Positions 26,242-34,813 of a stretch of DNA of 64,000 nucleotides are shown here, piece by piece. How positions within the stretch are numbered: position 1 is the stretch's first letter; the number at the start of each line of letters is the position of its first letter. Below the pieces are notes generated by a model. The model saw nothing but the letters and a program-made list of their open reading frames with translations. It did no database searches and had not been told where the DNA came from. Made by a program: the position numbers and the translations under genes. This DNA comes from Affinundibacterium baiyunense (GTDB taxonomy: Bacteria; Pseudomonadota; Gammaproteobacteria; Burkholderiales; Burkholderiaceae_D): NCBI RefSeq assembly GCF_018139645.1, contig NZ_JAGSPM010000002.1, positions 496,001 through 560,000 of the forward strand, given 5' to 3'.

Positions 26242-27582
26242 TCACACAATCAAAATCGCCCGAAAATCATTCACATTATTGTAGGTCGGTCCGGTTTCTA
26301 ATAAGTTGTCTAAGGCTGCGAAGAAGCTGTATGCATCGTTGTTCGCCAAACAGGCATCGGCAGAAATTGATAAACCGTTTGCGCGTTGTAAGCTATCGGG
26401 TGTACACCAAGCGCCAGCGTTGCGCTCGCTGCCATCGCGGCCATCGGTATCTGCTGCTAGTGCATAGATGCCTGTATGGCCTTGGAGACTTTGGCAGAGC
26501 CCTAATAGATATTCAGAGTTGCGACCACCGCGTCCATTACCTTTTACCGTGACGGTCGTTTCGCCACCAGATAACAGTAAATGTGTTTGTCTTTGCTGGT
26601 GATGGAAATTATCTGTCGCCCGTGTCGTCGCAATAGCAGTCGACATCAAGGCATGCTTATGCCCGAGTTCACGTGCTTCACCCTCTAAACGATCCGACAA
26701 AATCTGTACACAGATACCTTTTGATTGCGCGAAATTCGCGGCTGCTTGCAAGGCCATTTGCGCGTTCGCAATTATTTGAACGTGGGTTTGAACGAATCCC
26801 GCGTGATTTGGTTTTGGCGTTTCTGATGAGACTTGTTGCAAATGTGCGAGAACAGTTGCTGAAGTTGGAATCGCATAGCGCTGCAAAATTTCTAAAGCAT
26901 CAAAACGGGTACTGGCATCGGCCAGCGTCGGTCCGCTGGCAATAATGCTGGGATCATCACCCGCCACATCCGAGATGATGTAGGTCAACACCTTGGCGGG
27001 TGCACACGCCAAGGCCAAGCGCCCACCTTTGATCGCTGATAAATGTTTACGGACGCAATTAATTTCGTGTATGCGTGCACCGCTACGCAGTAGTGCGCGA
27101 TTGATGGTTTGCTTCTCCGCCAGACTGACGCCTGCAGCTGGCAAACTCATCAGCGAAGAACCGCCCCCGGATAATAAGCAAATCACCGTGTCGTCTGCAC
27201 TGAGATTACTTACCGAATCGAGTAAGTCGCGTGCAGCTCGATAGCCTGCCTCGTCTGGAACGGGATGCGCCGCTTCACGAACTTGTATGTACTTGCATGG
27301 CAAACTATAGCCATGCGGCACAATCACCATGCCACTAAAACGCGCTACGTCATTTGCAGTTGTATCCAAGCCGGAGGGAAACCAATGCTGTTCTAAAGCT
27401 CGCGCCATTGATGCCGCTGCTTTGCCAGCACCAATGACGATACACTTTCCGCTTGCAGGAAAAGGCGGCAAATGCGGTGGCAGGCAATGATGCGGATCAA
27501 CTGCCGCAAGAGCGACTGCAAACAAATCGCGTAAAAATGCAGGTGCTTGTGTATCGGCTTGTGCTTGATTCCAGATTGTCAT
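26242..27582 (-). CDS. Glycerate 2-kinase (GckA/MOFRL family)
   Basis: 446 residues. The N-terminal DUF4147 domain has CIVIGAGKAAASMARALE and the glycine-rich LLSGGGSSLMSLPAAG; the C-terminal MOFRL domain has LLSGGETTVTVKG, GRGGRNSEYLLGL and ALAADTDGRDGS. It phosphorylates D-glycerate to 2-phosphoglycerate in glyoxylate, tartrate or serine-cycle metabolism. Family members often neighbour tartronate-semialdehyde reductase or glyoxylate carboligase, which are absent here. It is divergent from the serine-hydrolase gene at 27663 with only 80 bases between the start codons. The Shine-Dalgarno is weak or distant (AAGGA about 17 bases up). Confidence 0.92.
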   Translation of the reverse strand: MTIWNQAQADTQAPAFLRDLFAVALAAVDPHHCLPPHLPPFPASGKCIVIGAGKAAASMARALEQHWFPSGLDTTANDVARFSGMVIVPHGYSLPCKYIQVREAAHPVPDEAGYRAARDLLDSVSNLSADDTVICLLSGGGSSLMSLPAAGVSLAEKQTINRALLRSGARIHEINCVRKHLSAIKGGRLALACAPAKVLTYIISDVAGDDPSIIASGPTLADASTRFDALEILQRYAIPTSATVLAHLQQVSSETPKPNHAGFVQTHVQIIANAQMALQAAANFAQSKGICVQILSDRLEGEARELGHKHALMSTAIATTRATDNFHHQQRQTHLLLSGGETTVTVKGNGRGGRNSEYLLGLCQSLQGHTGIYALAADTDGRDGSERNAGAWCTPDSLQRANGLSISADACLANNDAYSFFAALDNLLETGPTYNNVNDFRAILIV

Positions 27583-27662
27583 CTTGATTTGGAAGTGTGT
27601 CCTTGAGCGGCTAAAATACCAGCTTTCCGCGCCTATCGCGAAACTTTTCAGCGAAATTAGTC

Positions 27663-28853
27663 ATGATCATCAGCCCCAGCCAATACGATTTCAGCGCGAT
27701 TGCGCCAGCGATGCAAACCTATGTTGATCGAAAGATTCTATCTGGCGTGTCGTCAGCGATTTTGTCGGGGCAAGATTTGGTGCATTTCCATGCCACGGGT
27801 TGGGCCGATATCGAAAACCAAATTCCTTTGCGTCACGATCACTTATTCCGCGTATTTTCTAATACTAAATTGCTGACCTCGATGGCGATTATGCAGTTAA
27901 TCGAACAAGGCAAATTGGGTTTGGACGATGCTGTAGAAATTTATTTGCCACAACTTGGTCAACGCCAAGTCTTAATTCCCGGCGCAACCGACATCAGCCA
28001 AACCGAAGCCGCGCGCTCCGCGATCACCGTGCGCCAATTGTTAACGCATACCTCTGGCCTCAGCTACGGTTTGCTCGATCACGGTAGTACGATTTATAAA
28101 GCTTATGTTGAACGTAAAGTCTTAAACGCGTTTGAACCTTTATCCGAACTCATCAACATCCTCGAAGAATTGCCGCTCAGCTTTCATCCGGGTGAGCGTT
28201 GGGAATATTCGATTGCGACCGATGTTTTATCGCGCTTAGTCGAAGTCGTTAGCGGCGACAATTTTGATGTGTATTTGCACGCGCATATTTTGTCACCCTT
28301 AGGCATGAACGACACCAGCTTTTGGGTGCCGCCGCATAAGCATGAACGCTTAACCGCCTACTATGCCGGCACCGATCCTATGAATGTCTTAAATCGTGAT
28401 CTCAAGCGCTTAGAAAAGTCGCCGTATCCCGAAGCCTTTTTGAAACCGATTCCTCGCTATTCTGGCGGTGGCGGATTAGTGTCTAGCATGCACGATATGC
28501 TGGCACTGATGCGCAGTTTTTTACCTGGTGGTCATATGGTATTAAAACCAGAGTCGATACGATTGATGATGCAAAATCATTTGCCAGCAGGTTGGGGCAT
28601 CGCCTTCCCCGGTGTGGGCGATGTGCCGGGAAAAGGTTTTGGTTTGGGTGGAGCGGTCACTTTGCGTCCAGGGGAAAATGATCCGGCGGATGCCGAAGGT
28701 GAGTTTGAGTGGGGCGGCATTGCGGGTACGCATTGGTGGATTTCATCACGTCATAATATCGCTGGCTTATTGATGACACAGCGCCAAATGGCGTTTTGGC
28801 ATCCTTACTCGTTCGAGTTCAAAAAACTGGCGTATGCGGCCATGCTGAAATAG
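27663..28853 (+). CDS. Class C beta-lactamase-fold serine hydrolase
   Basis: 396 residues without a signal peptide, so cytoplasmic. The catalytic SxxK is Ser66-Asn-Thr-Lys69 (RVFSNTKLLTSM) and the second motif tyrosine is near residue 182 (GERWEYSIATDVL). A landmark LLTHTSGLSYG lies between. The third motif is not a clear KTG; the nearest candidate is GGIAGTHWW. This pattern is usual for EstB-like esterases and related hydrolases rather than resistance enzymes. The last third includes an acidic FEWGG segment. It faces the 28869-29498 gene convergently with 15 bases between stops. Substrate unknown. Confidence 0.87.
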   Translation: MIISPSQYDFSAIAPAMQTYVDRKILSGVSSAILSGQDLVHFHATGWADIENQIPLRHDHLFRVFSNTKLLTSMAIMQLIEQGKLGLDDAVEIYLPQLGQRQVLIPGATDISQTEAARSAITVRQLLTHTSGLSYGLLDHGSTIYKAYVERKVLNAFEPLSELINILEELPLSFHPGERWEYSIATDVLSRLVEVVSGDNFDVYLHAHILSPLGMNDTSFWVPPHKHERLTAYYAGTDPMNVLNRDLKRLEKSPYPEAFLKPIPRYSGGGGLVSSMHDMLALMRSFLPGGHMVLKPESIRLMMQNHLPAGWGIAFPGVGDVPGKGFGLGGAVTLRPGENDPADAEGEFEWGGIAGTHWWISSRHNIAGLLMTQRQMAFWHPYSFEFKKLAYAAMLK

Positions 28854-28868
28854 GTTGTAAGTGATAAC

Positions 28869-29498
28869 TTATTTCATCAAGCGCGCCATGAACATAAAAA
28901 ACAGCACGATGACGATCACTTTCCACAACAGCGCACGTTTGTACCACGGCGTTTCTTCGGTATTTTGTGCACTGGTTGCTTCTCGATTCATCACGCGGAA
29001 GCGGGTGGCGTAAGGCGCTTGTCGAAATTGGATTTCAATCACATCCTGATCAGGATCAAATCGAATCGGCCATAAGCTGGTTGCGATTCTTGCCCAGATT
29101 AAACTGGCAACGCCCAGTATGCCAAGAAGCGGTAGGGCTAATAAAGGCCCCAAGTCTGGAAAAGTTTCTAGACGACGCGGACCAAAAATTAGCCCAATCG
29201 CAAACACCACGCCCACGTAAAAAATGAAGCGAATCAAGTGCATGACAGGGCTTTTTTCTAGTAGGCGATTTGCCCATCGGGTCTCGGCGGCATGCTGTGG
29301 ACAAATCCAATAATTCAAATACATGACCTCGCTTTTCATGGTTAAGCCACCTTGCAAATTGGGGCGTATCGATTTCACCTTTCCCAAGCGGCTAGTATTG
29401 CGAATCAGCGATTTGGTGGTGCCACATTCGGGGCAGCAAGCTGGCCACTGAATCTCAGGAAAATTTTCACCAATGGCAACGCGAACAAGTTGTGACAT
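28869..29498 (-). CDS. Hypothetical membrane protein with N-terminal CxxC motif
   Basis: 209 residues, not recognised. The N-terminal soluble part carries CCPECG and a second, single-cysteine segment (YWICPQHAAE), which suggests a small zinc-binding unit. Two hydrophobic helices follow (HLIRFIFYVGVVFAIGLIFG and a second near LLALPLLGILGVASLIW), then a soluble stretch with FDPDQDVIEIQF and a third, C-terminal helix. Codon use resembles the neighbours. It lies immediately convergent with the serine-hydrolase gene. Confidence 0.7.
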   Translation of the reverse strand: MSQLVRVAIGENFPEIQWPACCPECGTTKSLIRNTSRLGKVKSIRPNLQGGLTMKSEVMYLNYWICPQHAAETRWANRLLEKSPVMHLIRFIFYVGVVFAIGLIFGPRRLETFPDLGPLLALPLLGILGVASLIWARIATSLWPIRFDPDQDVIEIQFRQAPYATRFRVMNREATSAQNTEETPWYKRALLWKVIVIVLFFMFMARLMK

Positions 29499-29650
29499 AC
29501 TGGTTCCTTATCAAACAGATCTTCGGCAATTTTTATAGCCATGTTTTATAGTCATGTGGTGCAGAATTAGCCTACCTTGATTGGCTGCGTATCTGCTACC
29601 ATTTGCCAAGATAATACCTACTATTTTTACTGAATAAATTTACCAAGATT

Positions 29651-30361
29651 ATGTCGCAAACTATTTTGATTGTCGAAGATGAAGTCGCGATTGCGCAAAA
29701 TTTATGTTACGCACTGGCGACAGATGGCTTCACGCCCTTACACGTGAGCTTAGGGCAAGCTGCCTTGGATTTATTACAAACGGATCAGAGTAAGATCGCC
29801 TTGATTGTATTGGATGTCGGTTTGCCAGATTTGAACGGGTTTGAAGTTTGCCGTCGCTTACGCCAATTTTGCCAAACGCCAGTGATTTTTTTAACCGCAC
29901 GTGGCGACGAGATTGATCGCATCGTCGGTTTAGAAATTGGTGCCGATGATTATGTAACGAAACCCTTTTCACCGCGCGAACTAGTGGCAAGAGTACGTGC
30001 AGTATTGCGTCGTCAGTTATTGCCAGCAACGGTGGAAGCGCCAATTGATCAAGTACCAATCGATCAAGTGCCTGAGCGGTTTGAATTACGTGCAGATGAA
30101 GCGCGCATTTTTTATTATGGAAACTGCTTAACGCTAACCCGTTACGAATATCTTTTGCTCAAAACCTTGATTGAAAGACCGAATGTATTGTTCTCGCGTG
30201 CGCAATTGATGGATTTGGTTTGGACGCATGCCGCCAACACCATGGATAGAACGGTCGATACCCACATCAAATCAATCCGCGCCAAGCTCAAACTGATCAA
30301 TGATCAAGACGACCCAATCCAAACCCATCGCGGCATGGGATATAGCATTACGCTAGCTTAA
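29651..30361 (+). CDS. creB: CreB-type response regulator (OmpR family)
   Basis: 236 residues. Receiver domain with Asp55 as phosphorylation site (LIVLDVGLPDLNG), Thr in IFLTARGDEIDRIVGLEIGA and Lys in YVTKPFSP. The C-terminal winged helix covers about 140-236 (LTRYEYLLLKTLIERPN, and the recognition region NTMDRTVDTHIKSIRAKL). The linker between domains has a duplicated PIDQV unit made by a 15-base tandem repeat. Gene order with the sensor CreC nine bases downstream, and the very close resemblance of that sensor to CreC, decide the name. In enterobacteria CreBC responds to carbon source and cell-wall perturbation. Confidence 0.88.
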   Translation: MSQTILIVEDEVAIAQNLCYALATDGFTPLHVSLGQAALDLLQTDQSKIALIVLDVGLPDLNGFEVCRRLRQFCQTPVIFLTARGDEIDRIVGLEIGADDYVTKPFSPRELVARVRAVLRRQLLPATVEAPIDQVPIDQVPERFELRADEARIFYYGNCLTLTRYEYLLLKTLIERPNVLFSRAQLMDLVWTHAANTMDRTVDTHIKSIRAKLKLINDQDDPIQTHRGMGYSITLA

Positions 30362-30369
30362 TCACTGCT

Positions 30370-31809
30370 ATGAAAATCGGCCTAAGAATTTTACTGAGTT
30401 ACTTCCTGATTCTAGGCTTGGCAGCCTGGTTTGTATTGAATGTATTCGTCGCCGAAGTACGCCCCGGCGTGCGTGCCACTTTAGAAGACACCTTGGTCGA
30501 TACCGCGCAATTACTCGCGCAACTGGTGGCAGAAGATGTTAAAAATGGCGACATCCAACATCTGGCGCTGCTACAGCGTATGCAAAATTATGCTGATCGC
30601 AGTGTCGATGTCGAAATTAGTGGCGTGCGTAAAGCCAGTCTCGATTACCGCATCTATATTACCGATGCCAAAGGTATCGTGATTTTTGATACCGAGCAAA
30701 AAGACGTGGGTAAAAGTTATGCGCGTTGGAATGATGTGTATCTGACCTTGCGCGGTCAATATGGTGCGCGTAGCACTCGCACCGATCCGAATGATGAAAA
30801 CAGTTCGGTCATGCATGTCGCCGCACCGATACTTGATAACAATCAAAGCGGACAAGCCAGAAAAATCATTGGCGTGTTGACGGTCGCCAAAGCCACTTCC
30901 ACTATCGGCCCTTTCATCGAACGTAGCCAGCAAAAAATCTTGCAGCGCAGCTTTTGGATTTTGCTCGCCTCGTTGATGATAGGCATAGGATTTTCTTGGT
31001 GGCTGAATCGCTCATTGCAAAAGTTACGCAACTACGCACAAGCAGTAGAACGCGATGATAAAGTCAGCTTGCCAAAACTCGGCAATAACGAGATCGGCGA
31101 ACTCGGCCGCGCGCTAGAAAGCATGCGGCATAAGCTAGAAGGAAAACAATATGTAGAAACCCTAATGCACACACTAGCGCACGAACTCAAAAGCCCGATC
31201 GCTGCGATTCAAGGCTCGGCAGAACTGCTCAGCGAAGACCCACCAGAAGCCGAACGCAGCAAGTTTCTCAACAATATCATCGAGCAAAACCAGCGCCAAA
31301 AACAACTGATCGACAAACTTTTGGAATTGATTAAAGTAGAGAAGCAACAGCAACTCAGCCAAATCACTAATATCAACATCGTCGATTTACTCGATCAAGT
31401 GCTAACCGATTTTAGCGACGCCATCGCCCGCAAAAATCTACGTATCCAATTCGATGTACAAGCACAAACTATACAAGGTGATCCACTCTTGCTACGCCAA
31501 GCAATCGGCAATCTCTTCGACAACGCGATCGCGTTTAGCCCACATGGTTCGGCAATTCGCTTGCATCAACAAGTCGATGACACATACTTCACTTTATTCA
31601 TCGACGACCAAGGCAGTGGTATTCCCGACTATGCCATAGCCAAAATTTTTGATCGCTTTTATTCCTTACCTAGAGCCGATGCCGCAAAAAGTACAGGACT
31701 AGGATTACCGTTTGTACGCGAGGTGATTAGCCTGCATGGCGGCGAGGTAAGTTTGCAGAACTTGGCAGAAGGCGGTGTTCGAGTTGAAGTGCGCTTGAGT
31801 TTGGGGTGA
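30370..31809 (+). CDS. creC: CreC-type sensor histidine kinase
   Basis: 479 residues. It opens MKIGLRILLSYFLILGLAAW and continues with FVAEVRPGVRATLEDTLVDT, which closely parallels E. coli CreC. The periplasmic sensor includes YARWNDVYLTLRGQYGARST, another CreC hallmark. A second membrane helix (about 196-214), a HAMP-like stretch, HisKA with phospho-acceptor His271 (LAHELKSPIAAIQG) and a complete HATPase (NLFDNAIAFSP, DQGSGIPDYA, GLGLPFVRE) follow. It starts nine bases after creB. The creD gene that usually follows in enterobacteria is absent. Confidence 0.9.
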   Translation: MKIGLRILLSYFLILGLAAWFVLNVFVAEVRPGVRATLEDTLVDTAQLLAQLVAEDVKNGDIQHLALLQRMQNYADRSVDVEISGVRKASLDYRIYITDAKGIVIFDTEQKDVGKSYARWNDVYLTLRGQYGARSTRTDPNDENSSVMHVAAPILDNNQSGQARKIIGVLTVAKATSTIGPFIERSQQKILQRSFWILLASLMIGIGFSWWLNRSLQKLRNYAQAVERDDKVSLPKLGNNEIGELGRALESMRHKLEGKQYVETLMHTLAHELKSPIAAIQGSAELLSEDPPEAERSKFLNNIIEQNQRQKQLIDKLLELIKVEKQQQLSQITNINIVDLLDQVLTDFSDAIARKNLRIQFDVQAQTIQGDPLLLRQAIGNLFDNAIAFSPHGSAIRLHQQVDDTYFTLFIDDQGSGIPDYAIAKIFDRFYSLPRADAAKSTGLGLPFVREVISLHGGEVSLQNLAEGGVRVEVRLSLG

Positions 31810-32029
31810 GCCGATAGTTGATGGTTCTTTCGTCCTTTGGTTTTTTGAGTTTGCCAAATGAAGGAAGAAATTGCACTATTTGTCGATTTGTTTAGATCTG
31901 ATTTTTATTAGGTACAACCAAACTTAGTTAGGCGCTGTGTGGGTTTCGAGCTAGTTGAAACAAATTGTCTTTTTTCAGGTGTTCGGTTATCTTTTCAAAA
32001 CGAAAATTAAATTACTTTAGTCCTCACAA

Positions 32030-32500
32030 ATGTATTGCGCGCTTGACCAATCGACGTTAAATCCAATACCCATTGGCAATTATGTCGTTCACCAATGTGG
32101 GACGTGTTCTGGTACTTTCGTACCCGGTGATTTCTTCCGTGAAGTCCGCGCCAAAGCCGCTCTCGAGATACATAAGGAAAAATCCAAAGGCATCAAGAAA
32201 TCTGCACAACAACAGGCTAAAGTCGCTTGCCCGAAAGATGAAAGTCAAATGATATCGCTTCTGTTTAAAGGCGTTGAGATCGATATTTGCTCAAAATGCT
32301 TTGGTGTTTGGCTCGATCGCGGTGAGTATGACAAGCTTATTGCGTATCTTGGCTTCCCTCATAAATCAGATCCGCTAAAAGCAAGTGGGTGCTTGGGCAC
32401 GTTATCTATATCGAACCCCGCGCCAACTTCGGACATTTCAGGCCTCGGTGATATTGTTGAGTTGGTTGCCGATATTTGTAGTTTGATTCCAGATGTCTAG
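32030..32500 (+). CDS. zf-TFIIB domain protein
   Basis: 156 residues. It contains two treble-clef-like zinc ribbons. The second is a textbook zf-TFIIB unit: ACPKDESQMISLLFKGVEID, then CSKCFGVWLDRGEYDKL. The first, at the N-terminus (MYCALDQSTL … HQCGTCSGTF), looks like a diverged copy. The two are joined by a lysine-rich helical linker. The tail after residue 115 is neutral and probably flexible. Role of bacterial members is unknown. The start codon lacks a Shine-Dalgarno, and the gene begins an AT-rich patch of loosely packed small genes. Confidence 0.75.
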   Translation: MYCALDQSTLNPIPIGNYVVHQCGTCSGTFVPGDFFREVRAKAALEIHKEKSKGIKKSAQQQAKVACPKDESQMISLLFKGVEIDICSKCFGVWLDRGEYDKLIAYLGFPHKSDPLKASGCLGTLSISNPAPTSDISGLGDIVELVADICSLIPDV

Positions 32501-32889
32501 TCAATTACCACCTACAATACCAAATGCTATGGTCAAGGCGCTCCCTCCGGTCATTGCGACTATACAAATAAATTTGTGAAAAATTGGGGCGTGCCTTTAC
32601 ATGACGTATTTCTGTAACCTGAATATTCGAGAAATTGTTGTCTCTTAGGTAGTTTTTAATACTAATTTGAGCTTCATAAAATTGTTGCGTGCTTGCCAAT
32701 TTCTACCTAGCGAAAGATTTATTCCGCATTTGAACTTGTATTACAACGTATCGGTTTAGATTCACATTCGAAAAATTGAAGTACTTATTTTTGATGGTAC
32801 TTCTGATTTCATAGTTGACGCCAAATCGGATTCGTAGAACATTCTGAGTATTAGGCAGGTCTCTAATTCCAAGCCCATCAACAAGCTCT
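32501..32889. other. Intergenic region, nothing recognised
   Basis: 389 AT-rich bases between the zf-TFIIB gene and the DUF4184-like gene. A 64-codon ORF on the minus strand (32505-32699) has no ribosome-binding site or recognisable product and is not called. No hairpin with a T-run was found. Confidence 0.4.
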
Positions 32890-33396
32890 ATGCCATTTAC
32901 ACCATTCCATTTCGGCCCCGGCGCCGTGATTCACGCGATCGCTCCTAAGCAGGTGAGTTTTCTTGCTTTTTGTGCGGCTAACGTGATGATCGATGTTGAG
33001 CCTTTGTATTTCATGATTACGCGTCATGACCGCTTGCATCAATTTTTTCATACTTATGTAGGGGCGACTTTGGTTGCGTTGGCGACGCTCTTACTCTTTT
33101 TTGGATGTCGTGCGTTTGCGCGACACTTTTGGTTGCCCAATCTTTTTGGGTGGCAGGATTTGCAGCCTAAACAAGTTGCCGTCGGTGCGATCATCGGCAC
33201 CTATTCGCACATCGTACTCGACAGCATCATGCATATGGATATCACACCGTTTGCGCCTTTTAGCGACATCAATCCCCTGTTGCGTATTGTTTCTCTGTCG
33301 ACCTTACATTGGATTTGCTTCGGGGCTGGTGTATTGGCTTTATTCATCCTCGCGGTTCGAAAGCTGATCAACGATGAGATAGCAGCATCACGTTAA
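32890..33396 (+). CDS. DUF4184 / membrane-bound metal-dependent hydrolase-like protein
   Basis: 168 residues. The opening MPFTPFHFGPGA, the histidine-rich HDRLHQFFHTYVGA and the segment SHIVLDSIMHMD, all near membrane edges, are typical of the YdjM/DUF4184 group of integral proteins related to phosphatidic-acid or zinc-dependent phospholipase folds. About four hydrophobic helices. Function of the family is not established. No Shine-Dalgarno precedes the ATG, but family similarity at the N-terminus supports the start. Confidence 0.7.
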   Translation: MPFTPFHFGPGAVIHAIAPKQVSFLAFCAANVMIDVEPLYFMITRHDRLHQFFHTYVGATLVALATLLLFFGCRAFARHFWLPNLFGWQDLQPKQVAVGAIIGTYSHIVLDSIMHMDITPFAPFSDINPLLRIVSLSTLHWICFGAGVLALFILAVRKLINDEIAASR

Positions 33397-33720
33397 GCTG
33401 TTTTGATTTGTCGATGGTGTAGGTGTGCGTGCCGCTTATTGGGAATTATTGAGCGTTAATGCATCGACCTTTGCATTGTGTGTTGATACCACATTCCGAT
33501 GTCTTATCGACCACGCTTAGGTCTCTTTCTGGTTCACTCGGCTTGCTTCCTCAATCAGAGTTGTGGAAGAATTGTTCCTTATGAATTGGCTTTTTTCTAG
33601 CCCTATCATAAATTCAAAATATTCATCAACAATACCTTCATCAACATCGGTCTTTGTTTGTTACGCTTTCGCAGCAAGATTGGGTAGAGCCAAGACTTTT
33701 ACAACTACGGAGATGTCAAC
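33397..33720. other. Intergenic region, possible gene remnant at right end
   Basis: 324 bases with no convincing intact gene. In the frame of the small ORF that starts at 33721, open codons extend back to a TAG near 33684, and before that another open stretch (about 25 codons, no ATG) reads up to an earlier TAG. This could be a decayed upstream part of that ORF. Confidence 0.3.
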
Positions 33721-33849
33721 TTGTCGAATGCAACTTTTATCGCTTTAGGCGCCGCAGCTATCGGTTTAATGGTTACTTTCTTTTGTGTATTCTTAGCGAT
33801 GTCGAATAAGAAAAAGAAGAAAGACAATGACTCATCATCACAGTCTTGA
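33721..33849 (+). CDS. Possible small membrane protein with TTG start
   Basis: 42 residues beginning at TTG 33721, with GGAG eight bases upstream. The peptide is one hydrophobic helix (ATFIALGAAAIGLMVTFF) followed by CVFLAMS and a strongly basic, then polar tail (NKKKKKDNDSSSQS): the form of a single-pass protein with its C-terminus in the cytoplasm. It was not in any standard-length ORF list. No homologue recognised. Alternatively it is the surviving 3' end of a broken gene, because the same frame is open for a further 12 codons upstream to a stop. Confidence 0.35.
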   Translation: MSNATFIALGAAAIGLMVTFFCVFLAMSNKKKKKDNDSSSQS

Positions 33850-33961
33850 TACCTGCTGCCTTGTAAAAAAGTTGAGGTTTGTGCGATGAATATGTACGCT
33901 AATTGATGTTAGCAATTATGTGTTTACATTGTCAGCGTGAAAATTAAAGATTGTTCGATCA

Positions 33962-34156
33962 ATGGAATTACTGTTCGATGTTTTGCTAGGCGGTCTAGGG
34001 CACTTTGTCATTAAAGTATTTAACCGAATTTTCCGAACTAAAGTGGTATTTGGTGATAGTGGATACATCGTCACTGGCTTTCTATTCCTCGTAGGACTTG
34101 TATCTCTTGTTTTTGTGATTTTTTCTTTCTTTCGTCGATTAACTGTTAATAGTTAA
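33962..34156 (+). CDS. Possible small membrane protein
   Basis: 64 residues, not recognised. A hydrophobic N-terminal segment (FDVLLGGLGHFVIKVF) with basic residues after it, and a strong C-terminal helix (TGFLFLVGLVSLVFVIFSFF) ending RRLTVNS. No clear Shine-Dalgarno. Its composition fits a real small inner-membrane protein, but there is no further support. Confidence 0.4.
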   Translation: MELLFDVLLGGLGHFVIKVFNRIFRTKVVFGDSGYIVTGFLFLVGLVSLVFVIFSFFRRLTVNS

Positions 34157-34199
34157 GCTATCGTTGAACACCCGTAATGCACATTGGAGGAGTTGATCA

Positions 34200-34703
34200 T
34201 TGGTTATGGAAAAGTGTAGGGCTTTGAAAAAAACATTCACTGGCGCTAGGTTCATGGTATTTGCTTGCGTTTTTATCGAAGTCCCTGCGCTCGCGATGGC
34301 TGCGTCCGGATCGCTTTGTTCGACTGATGAAGAGGTGCTCTTCTTTTGTGAGGCAAAACGAAAAACGATTGAAATATGTGCGTCTAGAGATGTTAGCGCA
34401 GCAACGGGCTATATGCAGTATCGGGTTGGAATTAATAAGAAGCTTGAATTTGTATATCCCCTTGAGCGTGTTCCACCAGTTGGGAAGTTTAGGTTCAATC
34501 TTCTAGCGAGAGCTGCCCAGCTTACATTCCAAAACGATGAGTTCACTTACACAATAACCGAACCATTGGCTGGTAAAACCGAGATATGGGTCTCTCAAGC
34601 TAATGCGGGATTCACACGAGTCGTGGAGTGTCGTAACTTTACAGACTCATTAACCTTAACCACTATTCAAAACCGATTCAAGCGTCTGGATATTTATCAA
34701 TAG
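34200..34703 (+). CDS. Hypothetical secreted protein, probable TTG start
   Basis: 167 residues, not recognised. A signal peptide is clear (basic KCRALKKTFTGAR, hydrophobic FMVFACVFIEVPALA, cleavage near AMA-AS). The mature part has five cysteines (CSTDEEVLFFCEAKRKTIEIC and later VVECRNF), suggesting disulfides and an exported location, and a beta-rich middle. GGAGGAG at 34186-34192 is best spaced for the TTG at 34200; the in-frame ATG at 34206 would sit 13 bases away. Either start leaves the signal peptide intact. Confidence 0.6.
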   Translation: MVMEKCRALKKTFTGARFMVFACVFIEVPALAMAASGSLCSTDEEVLFFCEAKRKTIEICASRDVSAATGYMQYRVGINKKLEFVYPLERVPPVGKFRFNLLARAAQLTFQNDEFTYTITEPLAGKTEIWVSQANAGFTRVVECRNFTDSLTLTTIQNRFKRLDIYQ

Positions 34704-34813
34704 TTCAGAAAACAAGCCAAGACCTTAATATGGAACACTTTGAAAATCATTCAAGCTAAGAAAATATTTTTTCTTTGAAACGATAGTCGGTTGTTTAGCT
34801 GCAAAGTTCAATA

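Noticed and set aside
32505..32699. Minus-strand ORF of 64 codons
   Set aside because: No Shine-Dalgarno, no recognisable sequence, and it lies in an AT-rich gap where such ORFs occur by chance.
33563..33748. ORF of 61 codons upstream of the small membrane ORF
   Set aside because: Serine/threonine-rich translation with no family or membrane character and no ribosome-binding site; the GGAG within it serves a different frame better.
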